A DNA stretch of 64,000 nt from Salipaludibacillus neizhouensis. Its GTDB lineage: Bacteria > Bacillota > Bacilli > Bacillales > Salisediminibacteriaceae. Positions 26,879-35,388 of the stretch are shown one piece after another. The DNA lies in the NCBI RefSeq assembly GCF_002886185.1, contig NZ_KZ614146.1:1102098-1166097 (forward strand), in the 5' to 3' direction. The translations under genes were made by a program, and so were the position numbers. Numbering within the stretch: position 1 is the stretch's first letter; each line of letters opens with the position of its first letter. Under the pieces are notes generated by a model. The model searched no databases. It saw only the letters and a list, made by a program, of their open reading frames with translations, and had not been told where the DNA came from.

Positions 26879-27427
26879 ATGAAACATGCCTTGGTCGTTG
26901 GTGGTATAGGTATGTTATCGAATGTGTCACTTTGGTTAGCAGATAATGGCTATCGTGTGTCGGTCATTGCAAGGAATCCCATAAAAATGGCACAGCTGAT
27001 CGAGAAAGCAAGCACAAAAAAACAGATCACTCCATTGTTAGTGGATTATAAAAATGGGTTTGAATTACGAGATCAACTAAAACAGTCGATTCAAGTAAAT
27101 GGAGGGATTGATATTGTCATTGCGTGGATTCATTCAGATGCTGAAGATGCACTGGAAATCATCGGAAATGATGTTTCTACTTCTATCGAAACATGGGACT
27201 TGTATCATATTTGTGGCAGTAGTTCAGATTTAGAAGAAATAAAAAGAAATGATATCGCACCTGATGGTTGTCAATACCACCAAGTGCAATTAGGATTTGT
27301 GGTGGAAGACAATCACTCAAGGTGGTTAACAAATCAAGAAATTTCCACTGGGGTTATAGAGGCTATTAAAAAGAATACATATATTTCATGTGTTGGTGTA
27401 GTTACTCCTTGGGAAAAGCGTCCTTAA
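26879..27427 (+). CDS. short-chain dehydrogenase-like protein
   Basis: A 182-residue Rossmann protein: KHALVVGGIGMLSNVSLWLA binds the dinucleotide, IARNPIKMAQL follows the second strand, and GGIDIVIAWIHSDAEDAL the fourth. It is shorter than classical SDRs (~250) and lacks a clear YxxxK catalytic pair, so it may bind NAD(P) without the usual reaction. GAAGGAGCGAATATAA precedes the ATG. It is 90 bases after the nitronate monooxygenase on the same strand. Confidence 0.82.
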   Translation: MKHALVVGGIGMLSNVSLWLADNGYRVSVIARNPIKMAQLIEKASTKKQITPLLVDYKNGFELRDQLKQSIQVNGGIDIVIAWIHSDAEDALEIIGNDVSTSIETWDLYHICGSSSDLEEIKRNDIAPDGCQYHQVQLGFVVEDNHSRWLTNQEISTGVIEAIKKNTYISCVGVVTPWEKRP

Positions 27428-27450
27428 CAAAAAGGAAGTTTCATGATACG

Positions 27451-27513
27451 CAGGGACGGTTCTCTGTTTCAATCCTCACCCAAAAATGAAGCAGAGAACC
27501 GTCCCCATGTTTT
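27451..27513. repeat. REP-like element, inverted pair
   Basis: GCAGGGACGGTTCTCTGTTTC and GAAGCAGAGAACCGTCCCC (27489-27507) face each other, giving a long hairpin after the SDR gene. It has the same layout as at 21182-21243. Confidence 0.92.
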
Positions 27514-27552
27514 ATTAACACGATATTAGAATGAAAAAAAGGAGAGAGAAGA

Positions 27553-27846
27553 ATGGAACTTGATTTTTTTTGGTTAGCAATAGCAATAGCGGCCGCAGGG
27601 TATTTTATTGGGGACGGGTTAAAAAACATTAATAACCCAAATGCTAAAAGTATAATAGATTCCTTGGATGATGACGATGAACACGAACTGATGAAAGAAA
27701 GCGAAGTTCATCATTTTATGGGAATATCAAAAGAAGATGCAAACTCTTTAATTAAAGACCATTCAGACATTCCACATATTATTATAAATAACAATGTGTA
27801 TTATCCAAAGTCAAAATTGCGTAAATGGTTATTAGATCAAGAGTAG
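27553..27846 (+). CDS. membrane-anchored protein with helix-turn-helix-like domain
   Basis: A 97-residue protein. Residues ~5-22 form a transmembrane helix (FFWLAIAIAAAGYFIGDG); an acidic linker (SLDDDDEHELMK) follows. A C-terminal part (EVHHFMGISKEDANSLIKDH, VYYPKSKLRKWLLDQE) has the look of an excisionase/MerR-like helix-turn-helix. Similar small proteins occur in other Bacillaceae without known function. AAAGGAGAGAGAAG precedes the ATG. Confidence 0.78.
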   Translation: MELDFFWLAIAIAAAGYFIGDGLKNINNPNAKSIIDSLDDDDEHELMKESEVHHFMGISKEDANSLIKDHSDIPHIIINNNVYYPKSKLRKWLLDQE

Positions 27847-27922
27847 TGAACACTATTTGATGAACAGATAGTAGTAAGTTTATCTAACCTGCAAAGTTAT
27901 ATTTCTAGAAGCATAAGTAAAG

Positions 27923-27965
27923 CCTATCAGCAGCTGAAATTGCTTTCTAATAGGCTTTATTTAAT
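27923..27965. terminator. bidirectional terminator between convergent genes
   Basis: AGCCTATCAG pairs with CTAATAGGCT, followed by TTATTTAATAGGACTTTATTT. It lies between the plus-strand gene ending at 27846 and the minus-strand gene ending at 27977. Confidence 0.7.
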
Positions 27966-27976
27966 AGGACTTTATT

Positions 27977-28183
27977 TCATCCATAGATAACAAAGCGTTT
28001 CTGAATGGTACCAGTGATTTCTTCCTCCGAAATTTGACTTTCATGATAGGTGATTTTAACTTCTCCATCTTTCGTATCCACTAAAGCTCTTTCAATGCCA
28101 TCCATTTGCATTAAAACGGTTTCTAGTGTTTGAATGGGTTCCTCGTTCGTGGCTTCTTTAATAAATAAGGTCATATCGGCCAA
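27977..28183 (-). CDS. HMA-fold small protein lacking the metal CxxC
   Basis: A 68-residue protein with the beta-alpha-beta-beta-alpha-beta pattern of heavy-metal-associated domains: MTLFIKEATNEEPIQTLETVL, MQMDGIERALVDTKDGEVKI, TYHESQISEEEITGTIQKRF. The GMxCxxC loop is replaced by a Cys-free loop, so it is not expected to carry copper. TTG after GGAGGATGTAACAA is the likely start. Perhaps a regulatory or partner domain; related Bacillus proteins are uncharacterised. Confidence 0.75.
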   Translation of the reverse strand: MADMTLFIKEATNEEPIQTLETVLMQMDGIERALVDTKDGEVKITYHESQISEEEITGTIQKRFVIYG

Positions 28184-28228
28184 TTGTTACATCCTCCTTT
28201 TCCATTTAACTAAGGCATTAATATAAGA

Positions 28229-28269
28229 CAAAACCAAGAGCGGTTCACACACACGCTCTTGGTTTTATT
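28229..28269 (-). terminator. terminator of the coat-like gene
   Basis: AAACCAAGAGCG and CGCTCTTGGTTT pair perfectly. Read on the minus strand the stem is followed by TGTCTTAT, on the plus strand by TATTTATA, so it may work both ways. Confidence 0.85.
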
Positions 28270-28288
28270 TATAAATTTATCATGATTG

Positions 28289-28942
28289 TTATTGCATAGG
28301 GTTTTGATTTTGATGATTTTGATGTTGGTTTTGATTTTGATTACCTTGCATTTGATTCATTGATCCGGATCCCATGTTCTGAAACATATCTTTCATTTGG
28401 TGTGTTTGTGACGTATTGAAAGTAGTTGGTTGGTAATAGCCATTTTGGTGCATCCAAGTCCAGATCTCATACGCCATCTCTTGACATAGGTTAGCTCCGT
28501 TAACATGGTATGTACGAAGCAATGTATCTACGCACTCGTTAGCCCACTGCATTCCCATCATCGAACCTGTTTTATGGGTGTTAAGAGCTAAGGTAGCCAT
28601 GGTTTGATCCGAAAGAGTTTGTGGATTCATCATCGGAGCAGACATGGTCGATTGATGTTGCATAGTAGCATTAGATTGATTATTTTGATTAGAACCTTGT
28701 GATTGGTAGTTATTTTGCGTCTGAAAGTTAGGAGTTTGATGAGTTAACTGGGCGCCTCTTCCTTGCGCAAGGTTAATTCCCTGTTGGTAGGCAGACATCA
28801 TTTGTTGTTGATGCTTTTCTAATATCCCTTTTAAGCGTTGATCATTACATTGGTTGGCAAACATCCCATGTTGTTCAATCTCGGCTGCTTTGGTTCTTAA
28901 AGCTTCCGATGTTTCCAAAAGTTCGTGTGCTGCAAAATTCAT
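28289..28942 (-). CDS. spore coat (CotF-like) protein with Gln/Asn-rich tail
   Basis: A 217-residue protein. Residues 1-60 (NFAAHELLETSEALRTKAAE, then KGILEKHQQQMMSAYQQGIN) and 105-175 (LALNTHKTGSMMGMQWANEC, YHVNGANLCQEMAYEIWTWM) resemble the paired helices of CotF-family coat proteins. A Gln/Asn/Ser linker separates them, and the tail (MQGNQNQNQHQNHQNQNPMQ) is almost pure Gln/Asn/His. ATG after GGAGGAATATGC is chosen; the frame stays open upstream for 230 bases, but that part is not protein-like. Expected in the spore coat or inner spore layers; inferred from family only. Confidence 0.8.
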   Translation of the reverse strand: MNFAAHELLETSEALRTKAAEIEQHGMFANQCNDQRLKGILEKHQQQMMSAYQQGINLAQGRGAQLTHQTPNFQTQNNYQSQGSNQNNQSNATMQHQSTMSAPMMNPQTLSDQTMATLALNTHKTGSMMGMQWANECVDTLLRTYHVNGANLCQEMAYEIWTWMHQNGYYQPTTFNTSQTHQMKDMFQNMGSGSMNQMQGNQNQNQHQNHQNQNPMQ

Positions 28943-29324
28943 GCATATTCCTCCATATAAGTTATTGGGTTGTCCCCAAATGATAGTGTGCACTTTAGAA
29001 TAAATTACATGCACGAATAAAGGTTCAAACAAGTCCGATTGCGTATCTTTTTCTATTAAAAAACTTTTAAATAGAGGAAAGTATCTCCGAGAAGCGAATT
29101 CAAGTGACATCCTATCTTCCATTAAAAGAGTAGAGAATCCAATGGCGCCAATGAAGCACAGAACCGTCCCCATGCTTCCTGTGAATGTGTGTGAAATAGT
29201 GTGGATTTGGTCGTTTTTTGGTTGTTTGTTTTTGTTTTAAAATGTTTTATGTTGTTTTATTTGGAAGGTTTCTTTATAATGAAAATTGTAAGGGCTTTAT
29301 ATTTTATTACTTGGAGGTAATTTT
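28943..29324. other. divergent intergenic region
   Basis: It separates the minus-strand coat-like gene from the plus-strand GH105 gene and must contain both promoters. A REP element lies at 29152-29179, and TTTATAATG (29272-29280) is a good -10 candidate for the GH105 gene. No cre site is obvious here. Confidence 0.5.
29152..29179 (+). repeat. REP-like element
   Basis: TGAAGCACAGAACCGTCCCC followed by ATGCTTCC. Confidence 0.9.
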
Positions 29325-30428
29325 ATGAGTGAAAATAAACCATTTATTGAAAAAAAAGAAGTTTTAAATTATATGGATAAGCTAATTAACAACCTTTCGC
29401 AGATCAAAGATGAATCTGGAGAATTTTTGTTGGATTTTGACGGACTCATTGTGGACGACAAAAGTTGGAGTGTATGGAATTGGCCACAAGGTGTTGGTTT
29501 ATATGGAATATATAGATTTTGGGAGATAACAAAAGATCCAAAAGCCTATAATGTGGTGATGGATTGGTTTAATGATAGATTGGAAGAAGGAGCTCCGCCG
29601 AAAAACGTGAACACCATGGCCCCACTATTAACCCTGGCTTATTTATATGAAGAAACAAAGGACAAGACGTATCTTCCATATTTAGAAGAGTGGGCAGAAT
29701 GGGTCATGTATGATATGCCAAGGACAACAGACGATGGGTTGCAACATATGACCTATGGTCCGGAAAATAAAAATCAGCTCTGGGATGATACTTTAATGAT
29801 GACGGTATTGCCTCTAGCGAAAATTGGAAAACTATTAAATAGACCGGAATATATAGAAGAAGCTAAAAAACAATTTCTAATACACATAAAATATTTAGCC
29901 GACAAAAAAACCGGCTTATGGTTTCATGGTTGGACGTTTGAAGGAAACCATAATTATGCAGAAGCGTTATGGGGAAGAGGCAACTGCTGGATCACGATTG
30001 CCATTCCGGAAATCATAGAAATATTGGACTTGAAAAAAGGAGATTTCTTTAGAGAATTTCTTATCGATACATTAAATAGTCAAGTAAAAGAGTTAGCTAA
30101 ACTCCAAGATGAAAGCGGTTTATGGCATACGCTGTTAAACGACAAAACATCTTATCTTGAATCTTCTGCAACGGCTGGTTTTGCTTACGGAATATTAAAA
30201 TCTGTCCGCAAACGATATATTTCTCCAGAATATAAGGAAGTGGCTGTGAAAGCGGTCAAAGGAATTATTAATGAGATTAGCGAAGATGGAGCAGTTAATA
30301 AAGTGTCAGTAGGTACAGGAATGGGTGACAATTTAGAATTTTATAAAGAAATTAAAACAACTACTATGCCTTACGGACAGTCATTGGCAATTACTTGTTT
30401 AACAGAATATCTATATTCTTACGTTTAA
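29325..30428 (+). CDS. GH105 unsaturated glucuronyl / rhamnogalacturonyl hydrolase
   Basis: A 367-residue cytosolic (alpha/alpha)6-barrel enzyme of glycoside hydrolase family 105 (YteR/YesR type). It hydrates and removes the unsaturated uronic acid that lyases leave on pectin, rhamnogalacturonan or ulvan oligosaccharides. Marks are WSVWNWPQGVGLYGIYRFWE, the acidic LWDDTLMMTVLPLAKIG (catalytic Asp), HGWTFEGNHNYAEALWGRGN and the late TTTMPYGQSLAITCL. There is no signal peptide, so it acts on imported sugars. TTGGAGGTAATTTT precedes the ATG. It is followed by a TRAP transporter, which probably imports its substrate. Confidence 0.93.
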   Translation: MSENKPFIEKKEVLNYMDKLINNLSQIKDESGEFLLDFDGLIVDDKSWSVWNWPQGVGLYGIYRFWEITKDPKAYNVVMDWFNDRLEEGAPPKNVNTMAPLLTLAYLYEETKDKTYLPYLEEWAEWVMYDMPRTTDDGLQHMTYGPENKNQLWDDTLMMTVLPLAKIGKLLNRPEYIEEAKKQFLIHIKYLADKKTGLWFHGWTFEGNHNYAEALWGRGNCWITIAIPEIIEILDLKKGDFFREFLIDTLNSQVKELAKLQDESGLWHTLLNDKTSYLESSATAGFAYGILKSVRKRYISPEYKEVAVKAVKGIINEISEDGAVNKVSVGTGMGDNLEFYKEIKTTTMPYGQSLAITCLTEYLYSYV

Positions 30429-30496
30429 GAAGAAAACATTATTTTTTTCAATTACATGTAAGCGTTGCGATATCAAGGAGGAGGAGGCAGAAGAGA

Positions 30497-31510
30497 ATGA
30501 AAAAGAATATTCTTGCGTTAGTTGCCGGTTTAGCGATGTTAGTACTCATTTCTGGTTGTAGTACTCGAACTGGTGCGGAACAAGATACTCAGGTTTTAAG
30601 ATTCGGATATGCAAGTAACAGTCAGCCAGTTATTGATGCTATGAAAGAGTTCGGAAGACTAGTAGAGGAAAAAACGGATGGAGAAGTGGTAGTGGATTAT
30701 TTTCCAGACGGTCAATTAGGTGGAGAAAGAGAACTTATTGAGTTAACGCAAACTGGCGCGATTGATATGACAAAAGTTAGTGGCGCAGCATTAGAGAGTT
30801 TTTCAGATATTTATTCTGTTTTCGGGATTCCGTTTTTGTTTGATAGTGAGGAACATTATTACCGAGTGTTAGAAGATGACGATATTATGGATCCTGTCTA
30901 TCAATCTACGCAAGATATGGGGATCGTTGGATTAACGTATTATGACTCCGGCGCAAGGAACTTTTATATGTCGGAGGGACCTATTGAAACACCCGAAGAT
31001 CTAGAAGGGAAAATCATTCGGGTCATGCAGAGTGAAATTGCGATCGAGATGATTGAACTATTAGGTGGTTCGCCAACTCCGATGGGCAGTGGCGAAGTAT
31101 ATACTTCTTTGCAGCAAGGTATTATTGATGGTTCAGAAAATAATGAATTCGTTTTAGTAACAGCTGGACACGGAGCGGTTGCCCCGTATTACTCGTATTC
31201 CGAACATACGAGAGTACCAGATATCATCGTAATAAATGAAGAGAGTTTAGCAGGTTTAACGGAAGAACAAATAGAAGCGGTTCATGAATCGGCTGAGGAA
31301 TCAACCGAGTTTCAAAAAGGAGTATGGAGTGAGGCAGTCGAAAACGAAAAACAAACAGCAGCAGAAGAATACGGGGTTGTTTATAACGACGTAGATAAAA
31401 AGCCATTCCAAGACGCTGTGCAGCCTATACATGAGCAGTTTAAGGAAAATGACGAATTTAATGAAATGTATGAAGCGATAAGAAATCTTAGTGATACAGA
31501 AGAAGAGTAA
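30497..31510 (+). CDS. dctP: TRAP transporter substrate-binding lipoprotein DctP
   Basis: A 337-residue extracytoplasmic receptor of a TRAP transporter. It has a lipobox ISGC (Cys ~20) and the DctP fold, with the carboxylate-binding arginine in GKIIRVMQSE and the family block LGGSPTPMGSGEVYTSLQQG, then IDGSENNEF. AAGGAGGAGGAGGCAGAAGAG precedes the ATG, and a longer upstream frame is rejected because the signal peptide starts here. The acidic-sugar specificity suggested by the adjacent GH105 gene (unsaturated uronides or galacturonate) is inferred. Confidence 0.93.
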   Translation: MKKNILALVAGLAMLVLISGCSTRTGAEQDTQVLRFGYASNSQPVIDAMKEFGRLVEEKTDGEVVVDYFPDGQLGGERELIELTQTGAIDMTKVSGAALESFSDIYSVFGIPFLFDSEEHYYRVLEDDDIMDPVYQSTQDMGIVGLTYYDSGARNFYMSEGPIETPEDLEGKIIRVMQSEIAIEMIELLGGSPTPMGSGEVYTSLQQGIIDGSENNEFVLVTAGHGAVAPYYSYSEHTRVPDIIVINEESLAGLTEEQIEAVHESAEESTEFQKGVWSEAVENEKQTAAEEYGVVYNDVDKKPFQDAVQPIHEQFKENDEFNEMYEAIRNLSDTEEE

Positions 31511-31527
31511 TGAGGAGTTGTTTCTAG

Positions 31528-32045
31528 TGATAAACGCTAAAAAATATGTCGATAGAGTACTTGAATTTGTTACCTGTACAGTTTTTGCGTTAATGGTAGC
31601 GGTTACGGCGTGGCAGGTAATCAGTCGATTCATATTAAACAATCCAAGTACTGCTACGGAAGAGTTTGTTCGATTCGGTTTAATATGGTTATCGATGTTA
31701 GCAGCAGCATATGTAGTAGGTCGAAAGGGTCATATAGCGATCACTCTTTTAAGTGAAAAACTAAAAGATGGGAAGAAACTGGCATTAGGTTTAGTGATCC
31801 AATTTGGTTTCCTTTTTTTCGCTGCCATTATTATGATATACGGTGGATCCAGAGCCGTATCTCTTACAATGGCTCAGATTTCACCTTCATTAGGGATACC
31901 AATGGGATTAGTGTATTTATCTTTACCCGTGTCTGGCGTACTCATCCTATTTTATAGTTCTGTTAATATCCTAGAGCTTGTAAAAGAAAAGAAAGAAGGG
32001 GCACCAATCGAAACGCAAGTAGATAACCAAATCAAAATTAATTAA
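31528..32045 (+). CDS. dctQ: TRAP transporter small permease DctQ
   Basis: A 172-residue membrane protein with four helices. It has the DctQ blocks VISRFILNNPSTATEEFVRF, GLIWLSMLAAAYVVGRKGH and SPSLGIPMGLVYLSLPVSG. It holds the complex together next to DctM. GTG after ATGAGGAGTTGTTTCTA is the likely start, 17 bases after the dctP stop. Confidence 0.92.
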
Positions 32046-32063
32046 ACAAAGCAGGTGAATGTT

Positions 32064-33362
32064 ATGGTAATGGAAGCCAGTTTGATTTTAGTCCTCGTCT
32101 TTGCTCTTTTATTGGCGCTTGGAATACCTATTGCAATTAGTATAGCGATAGCAGCACTATCAGCAATTTTATTAGCATTACCACTCGATATCGCAGTTTT
32201 CACTTCTGCTCAAAAAATGGTGGCGAGTTTAGATAGCTTTTCTTTAGTAGCGGTGCCATTTTTTATCCTGTCAGGGATTATCATGAACCATGGTGGAATT
32301 GCTCATAAACTGATTGATTTAGCTAAGTTAATTGGCGGTAGAATTCCAGGCTCATTAGCGCACACGAACATTATCGGAAATGGATTATTTGGATCGATTT
32401 CAAGCTCTGCGATTGCAGCATCTACTGCAATTGGTGGGGTAATGGTTCCACTGCAAGAAAAAGAAGGTTATGATAGAAAGTTTGCTGCAGCAGTAAACAT
32501 TGCATCCGCGCCAGTGGGGATGGTTATACCTCCTAGTACAGCATTTATTATTTTTTCGTTAATAAGTGGAGGTACTTCTATAGCCGCTTTATTTATGGCT
32601 GGTGCCGTCATCGGGTTACTTTGGATGTTCACAATCATGGTCGTTGCATATATAATTGCTAAAAAGAACAACTATCCAATTGCAGCTAAAAATAGCAATC
32701 AAAATGTGAAAAAGATCGTTATCGATGCCATCCCAAGTTTATTTCTCATCGTAATTGTTATTGGTGGGATACTCACAGGTGTTTTTTCAGCGATCGAAGC
32801 ATCTGCAGTATGTGTCATCTATTCTTTATTTTTAGCGTTAGTTTATTATAGAACCTTAAAAGTGAATCAATTACCACATGTGTTTGTTAAAGCTGTGGAA
32901 ATGACCGGGATTATTATGTTTTTAATTGCAGCATCTTCCCTCATGTCTTTTACGATGGCATTTACGGGAATTCCAGAAGCTTTAAGTAATTTAGTGTTGG
33001 GTTTCTCGGACAATCCTATTATCATTTTACTAATTATCACACTTGTCTTAATCCTGATTGGGACTGTGATGGATGTCGCACCAGCGATTTTAATTTTTAC
33101 TCCCATTTTTCTGCCGATCGCATTGGATTTAGGGATAGATCCAGTACACTTCGGTATGTTCTTTATCTTAAACTTGTGTGTTGGTACGATTACACCACCT
33201 GTAGGTACAGGACTGTTCGTTGGGTCGAGTATTGCTAAAGTGAATATAGAGAAGTTAATCAAACCATTGATGCCATTTTATTTAGCGATATTTATACTCT
33301 TGTTAGTAGTTACCTTTGTACCGCAGATTAGTTTATTCTTGCCTAATCTATTAGGTTTGTAA
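32064..33362 (+). CDS. dctM: TRAP transporter large permease DctM
   Basis: A 432-residue membrane protein of about 12 helices, the Na+-coupled channel of the TRAP system. Marks include VPFFILSGIIMNHGGIAHKL, GSISSSAIAASTAIGGVMVP, SAPVGMVIPPSTAFIIFS and LCVGTITPPVGTGLFVGS. The ATG after AGCAGGTGAATGTT is chosen; it lies 18 bases after dctQ, so dctPQM form one unit with the GH105 gene. Confidence 0.95.
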   Translation: MVMEASLILVLVFALLLALGIPIAISIAIAALSAILLALPLDIAVFTSAQKMVASLDSFSLVAVPFFILSGIIMNHGGIAHKLIDLAKLIGGRIPGSLAHTNIIGNGLFGSISSSAIAASTAIGGVMVPLQEKEGYDRKFAAAVNIASAPVGMVIPPSTAFIIFSLISGGTSIAALFMAGAVIGLLWMFTIMVVAYIIAKKNNYPIAAKNSNQNVKKIVIDAIPSLFLIVIVIGGILTGVFSAIEASAVCVIYSLFLALVYYRTLKVNQLPHVFVKAVEMTGIIMFLIAASSLMSFTMAFTGIPEALSNLVLGFSDNPIIILLIITLVLILIGTVMDVAPAILIFTPIFLPIALDLGIDPVHFGMFFILNLCVGTITPPVGTGLFVGSSIAKVNIEKLIKPLMPFYLAIFILLLVVTFVPQISLFLPNLLGL

Positions 33363-33503
33363 TCTAGGGATTCGTTAGTAGAATCGGTTATGTTTAAAAA
33401 AGAAACTAAATTATAGTTGAATATTGTGTATTTACATGGTTCCTCTCGTTATTGAATCTTAGATGTTTTAATAACGATGCAGGAGCCAATTTTAACAGGG
33501 ATG

Positions 33504-33517
33504 AGAAAGCGTTACCA
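33504..33517. promoter_or_regulatory. cre-like site (CcpA)
   Basis: AGAAAGCGTTACCA matches TGWAAGCGYTWNCA at 13 of 14 positions. It lies about 30 bases before the DeoR-type regulator start and suggests glucose repression of that gene. Confidence 0.65.
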
Positions 33518-33548
33518 AACCAAGTAAACGATAGAAAGTAGGGGGGAA

Positions 33549-34313
33549 ATGCTTTTAGCAGAAAGGCAACAAAAGCTTGTAAAACTTGTTAATGATAAAA
33601 AAAGTGTTCGTGTATCGGAATTGAGTGAAATGTTCTCTGTTTCTGAAGAGACCATTCGAAGAGATCTGGAAAAGCTGGAATATGATAAAAAATTAATTCG
33701 AAGTCATGGCGGGGCAATTCATCTCACTCCGGATGATGATTCAATAGAAATTCCTTTTTCTGAAAGAGAAACGATGAACGTAGAAGAGAAACAAGAAATT
33801 GCGCTTAAGGCAGTAGAGTATGTCAAAGAAGGCGATAAAATTATCTTAGATGCAAGCACGACTGCTTGTTATATGGCTAAAGTATTACCTGATATAGCCA
33901 TAACTGTTTTGACCAATTCTGTTAAAGTAGCCATGGTTTTAGCGAAGAAAGAACGTGTAACTGTGATTTCAACAGGTGGGATCTTGTTGTCTAATTCCCT
34001 ATCCTATGTTGGGCTGTTAGCTGAATCTGCAATGGATACTTATCACGTAGATAAGGCTTTTGTTTCTTGTAAGGGTTTACATTTGGAGCGGGGACTTACA
34101 GACTCGGATGAACAGCAAGCGAGGATCAAGAAAAAAATGATTGAGAATGCAGGAACCGTTTATATTATGATTGATTGCAGTAAGATTGGGGTTAGGTCCT
34201 TTTCCAAGTTTAGTGATTTGGATGTCATTGATTACTTGATTACCGATAGCAATATTGATGGAACGCTTGTCCAACAAATTAATGACAGAGGACTTGATGT
34301 TATTAAGGTATAG
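33549..34313 (+). CDS. DeoR/GlpR-family sugar regulator
   Basis: A 254-residue repressor. The N-terminal winged helix reads RQQKLVKLVNDKKSVRVSEL, then SVSEETIRRDLEKLE. The C-terminal DeoR sensor (ILDASTTACYMAKVL, LTNSVKVAMVLAKK, VDKAFVSCKGLHLERGLTDS) binds a phosphorylated sugar. GTAGGGGGGGAA precedes the ATG. It follows the GH105-TRAP genes after ~190 bases and a cre site, so it probably controls them in answer to a phosphorylated sugar intermediate; the target is inferred from position. Confidence 0.93.
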   Translation: MLLAERQQKLVKLVNDKKSVRVSELSEMFSVSEETIRRDLEKLEYDKKLIRSHGGAIHLTPDDDSIEIPFSERETMNVEEKQEIALKAVEYVKEGDKIILDASTTACYMAKVLPDIAITVLTNSVKVAMVLAKKERVTVISTGGILLSNSLSYVGLLAESAMDTYHVDKAFVSCKGLHLERGLTDSDEQQARIKKKMIENAGTVYIMIDCSKIGVRSFSKFSDLDVIDYLITDSNIDGTLVQQINDRGLDVIKV

Positions 34314-34599
34314 ATGGTTGATTTTTAAAAGAATGAAGGTTAATTTTTATATCTGATAAACAGGTTATAATAATTCTTTTATTTACAATTCAATCTGAAT
34401 TAGTTTAATGTGAATTAACGAAATTGTTTGATTAGTAGGTTGGATATAAGTTATTAGAAATGTTTGGTATGAGATGTTGGGCGTCCGTCTATCCATGATC
34501 AAATAAATGCCGATGAGTTGGAATGTTAGGTGCTGAAAGTTATCTGGAAATCCTATTATCCCATTTACGAAAACTTGACGAAAATAATTAATAAAACGT
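34314..34599. other. intergenic region, nothing recognised
   Basis: AT-rich DNA after the DeoR gene. No gene-like frame or repeat is visible before the terminator at 34600. Confidence 0.5.
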
Positions 34600-34628
34600 A
34601 GACTCTTTCCACGGGAAGGGTCTTTTTT
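34600..34628 (+). terminator. rho-independent terminator
   Basis: AGACTCTTTCC and GGAAGGGTCT pair around ACG, followed by TTTTT. Confidence 0.88.
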
Positions 34629-34675
34629 GGAGCTATTTTTTGCTAGGTCAACCCAAGATTACCCCATCGGTGAAA

Positions 34676-34703
34676 AGGAAGCAGAGAACCGTCCCTTTGT
34701 TTT
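34676..34703 (+). repeat. REP-like element with extended left arm
   Basis: GGAAGCAGAGAACCGTCCCT followed by TTGTTTT. The preceding CCAAGATTACCCCATCGGTG is shared with the copies at 55490 and 63403, so the full element is about 50 bases. Confidence 0.88.
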
Positions 34704-34914
34704 ATTCATCATCTATTGTAGTCCAGGTCTTTCCATCTATATTATCATTCACAGCTTCTTGAACAGGCGTGAGGGGGCTGTCGTCTAAAAGGCTTTCATT
34801 CTGTCCTGGATGCTGTTCAAATTCAGTATCAACGACGTCATTTAATACCGCTGAACTGTTAGTTTCCTCTTTTACATTGTCCATTTGCTGCTCAAATAGG
34901 TTTTTCTTCTTCAT
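34702..34914 (-). CDS. small acidic hypothetical protein
   Basis: A 70-residue soluble, acidic protein (MDNVKEETNSSAVLNDVVDT, then LTPVQEAVNDNIDGKTWTTI). It has no cysteine and no hydrophobic core long enough for a membrane. GGATGGAGGAAAATT precedes the ATG, a strong ribosome binding site. It resembles small sporulation or stress proteins in size and composition, but no family is recognised. Confidence 0.65.
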   Translation of the reverse strand: MKKKNLFEQQMDNVKEETNSSAVLNDVVDTEFEQHPGQNESLLDDSPLTPVQEAVNDNIDGKTWTTIDDE

Positions 34915-35388
34915 AATTTTCCTCCATCCATCATAGTGATAATGTTATTATTCAACTTATCTTATATTAATATGAGTGGATATGTAATTTTGTTTTCTGT
35001 ATGTTTTTCCAGTGTTTTTATATTAAATATTTTTTCTAACAAATAATACATGGCTCCATTAATATAGGTAGAAATAATCGTATCTAAAGGAAGTGGAGTG
35101 ATATTTTGGTTTTTAAACTTATAGCAAGTAATATTAACAGTGTTTGCAAGAGTATTTATATCAAAGTTGGAAAACTAAAAAGAAAAGATTGAGCTAGGTG
35201 AGTGGAGTAACTGAAATAACTACAGAGAATGAAGTAACATTAATTACGTCACTGGTGCTAGGGAAGCACAGAACCGTCCCCTTGTTTCCCATGATTCATA
35301 ATTAATAAAGGGTTTTCATGGTTTTTGTTGAATATAGTAAATCGTTGAGTAAAATCGAAGAAAGTAAGTTGGTGGGGGTTGAAATAGA
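34915..35388. other. divergent intergenic region
   Basis: It separates the small acidic gene (minus) from the first sugar-sensor gene (plus). It holds a REP element (35262-35289) and, near its end, AGTTGGTGGGGGTTG as ribosome binding site of the sensor. Otherwise AT-rich with no gene-like frame. Confidence 0.5.
35262..35289 (+). repeat. REP-like element
   Basis: GGAAGCACAGAACCGTCCCC followed by TTGTTTCC. Confidence 0.9.

Noticed and set aside
28943-29173. In-frame upstream extension of the coat-like protein
   Set aside because: The strong ribosome binding site and typical N-terminus at 28942 mark the true start; the extension overlaps a REP element.
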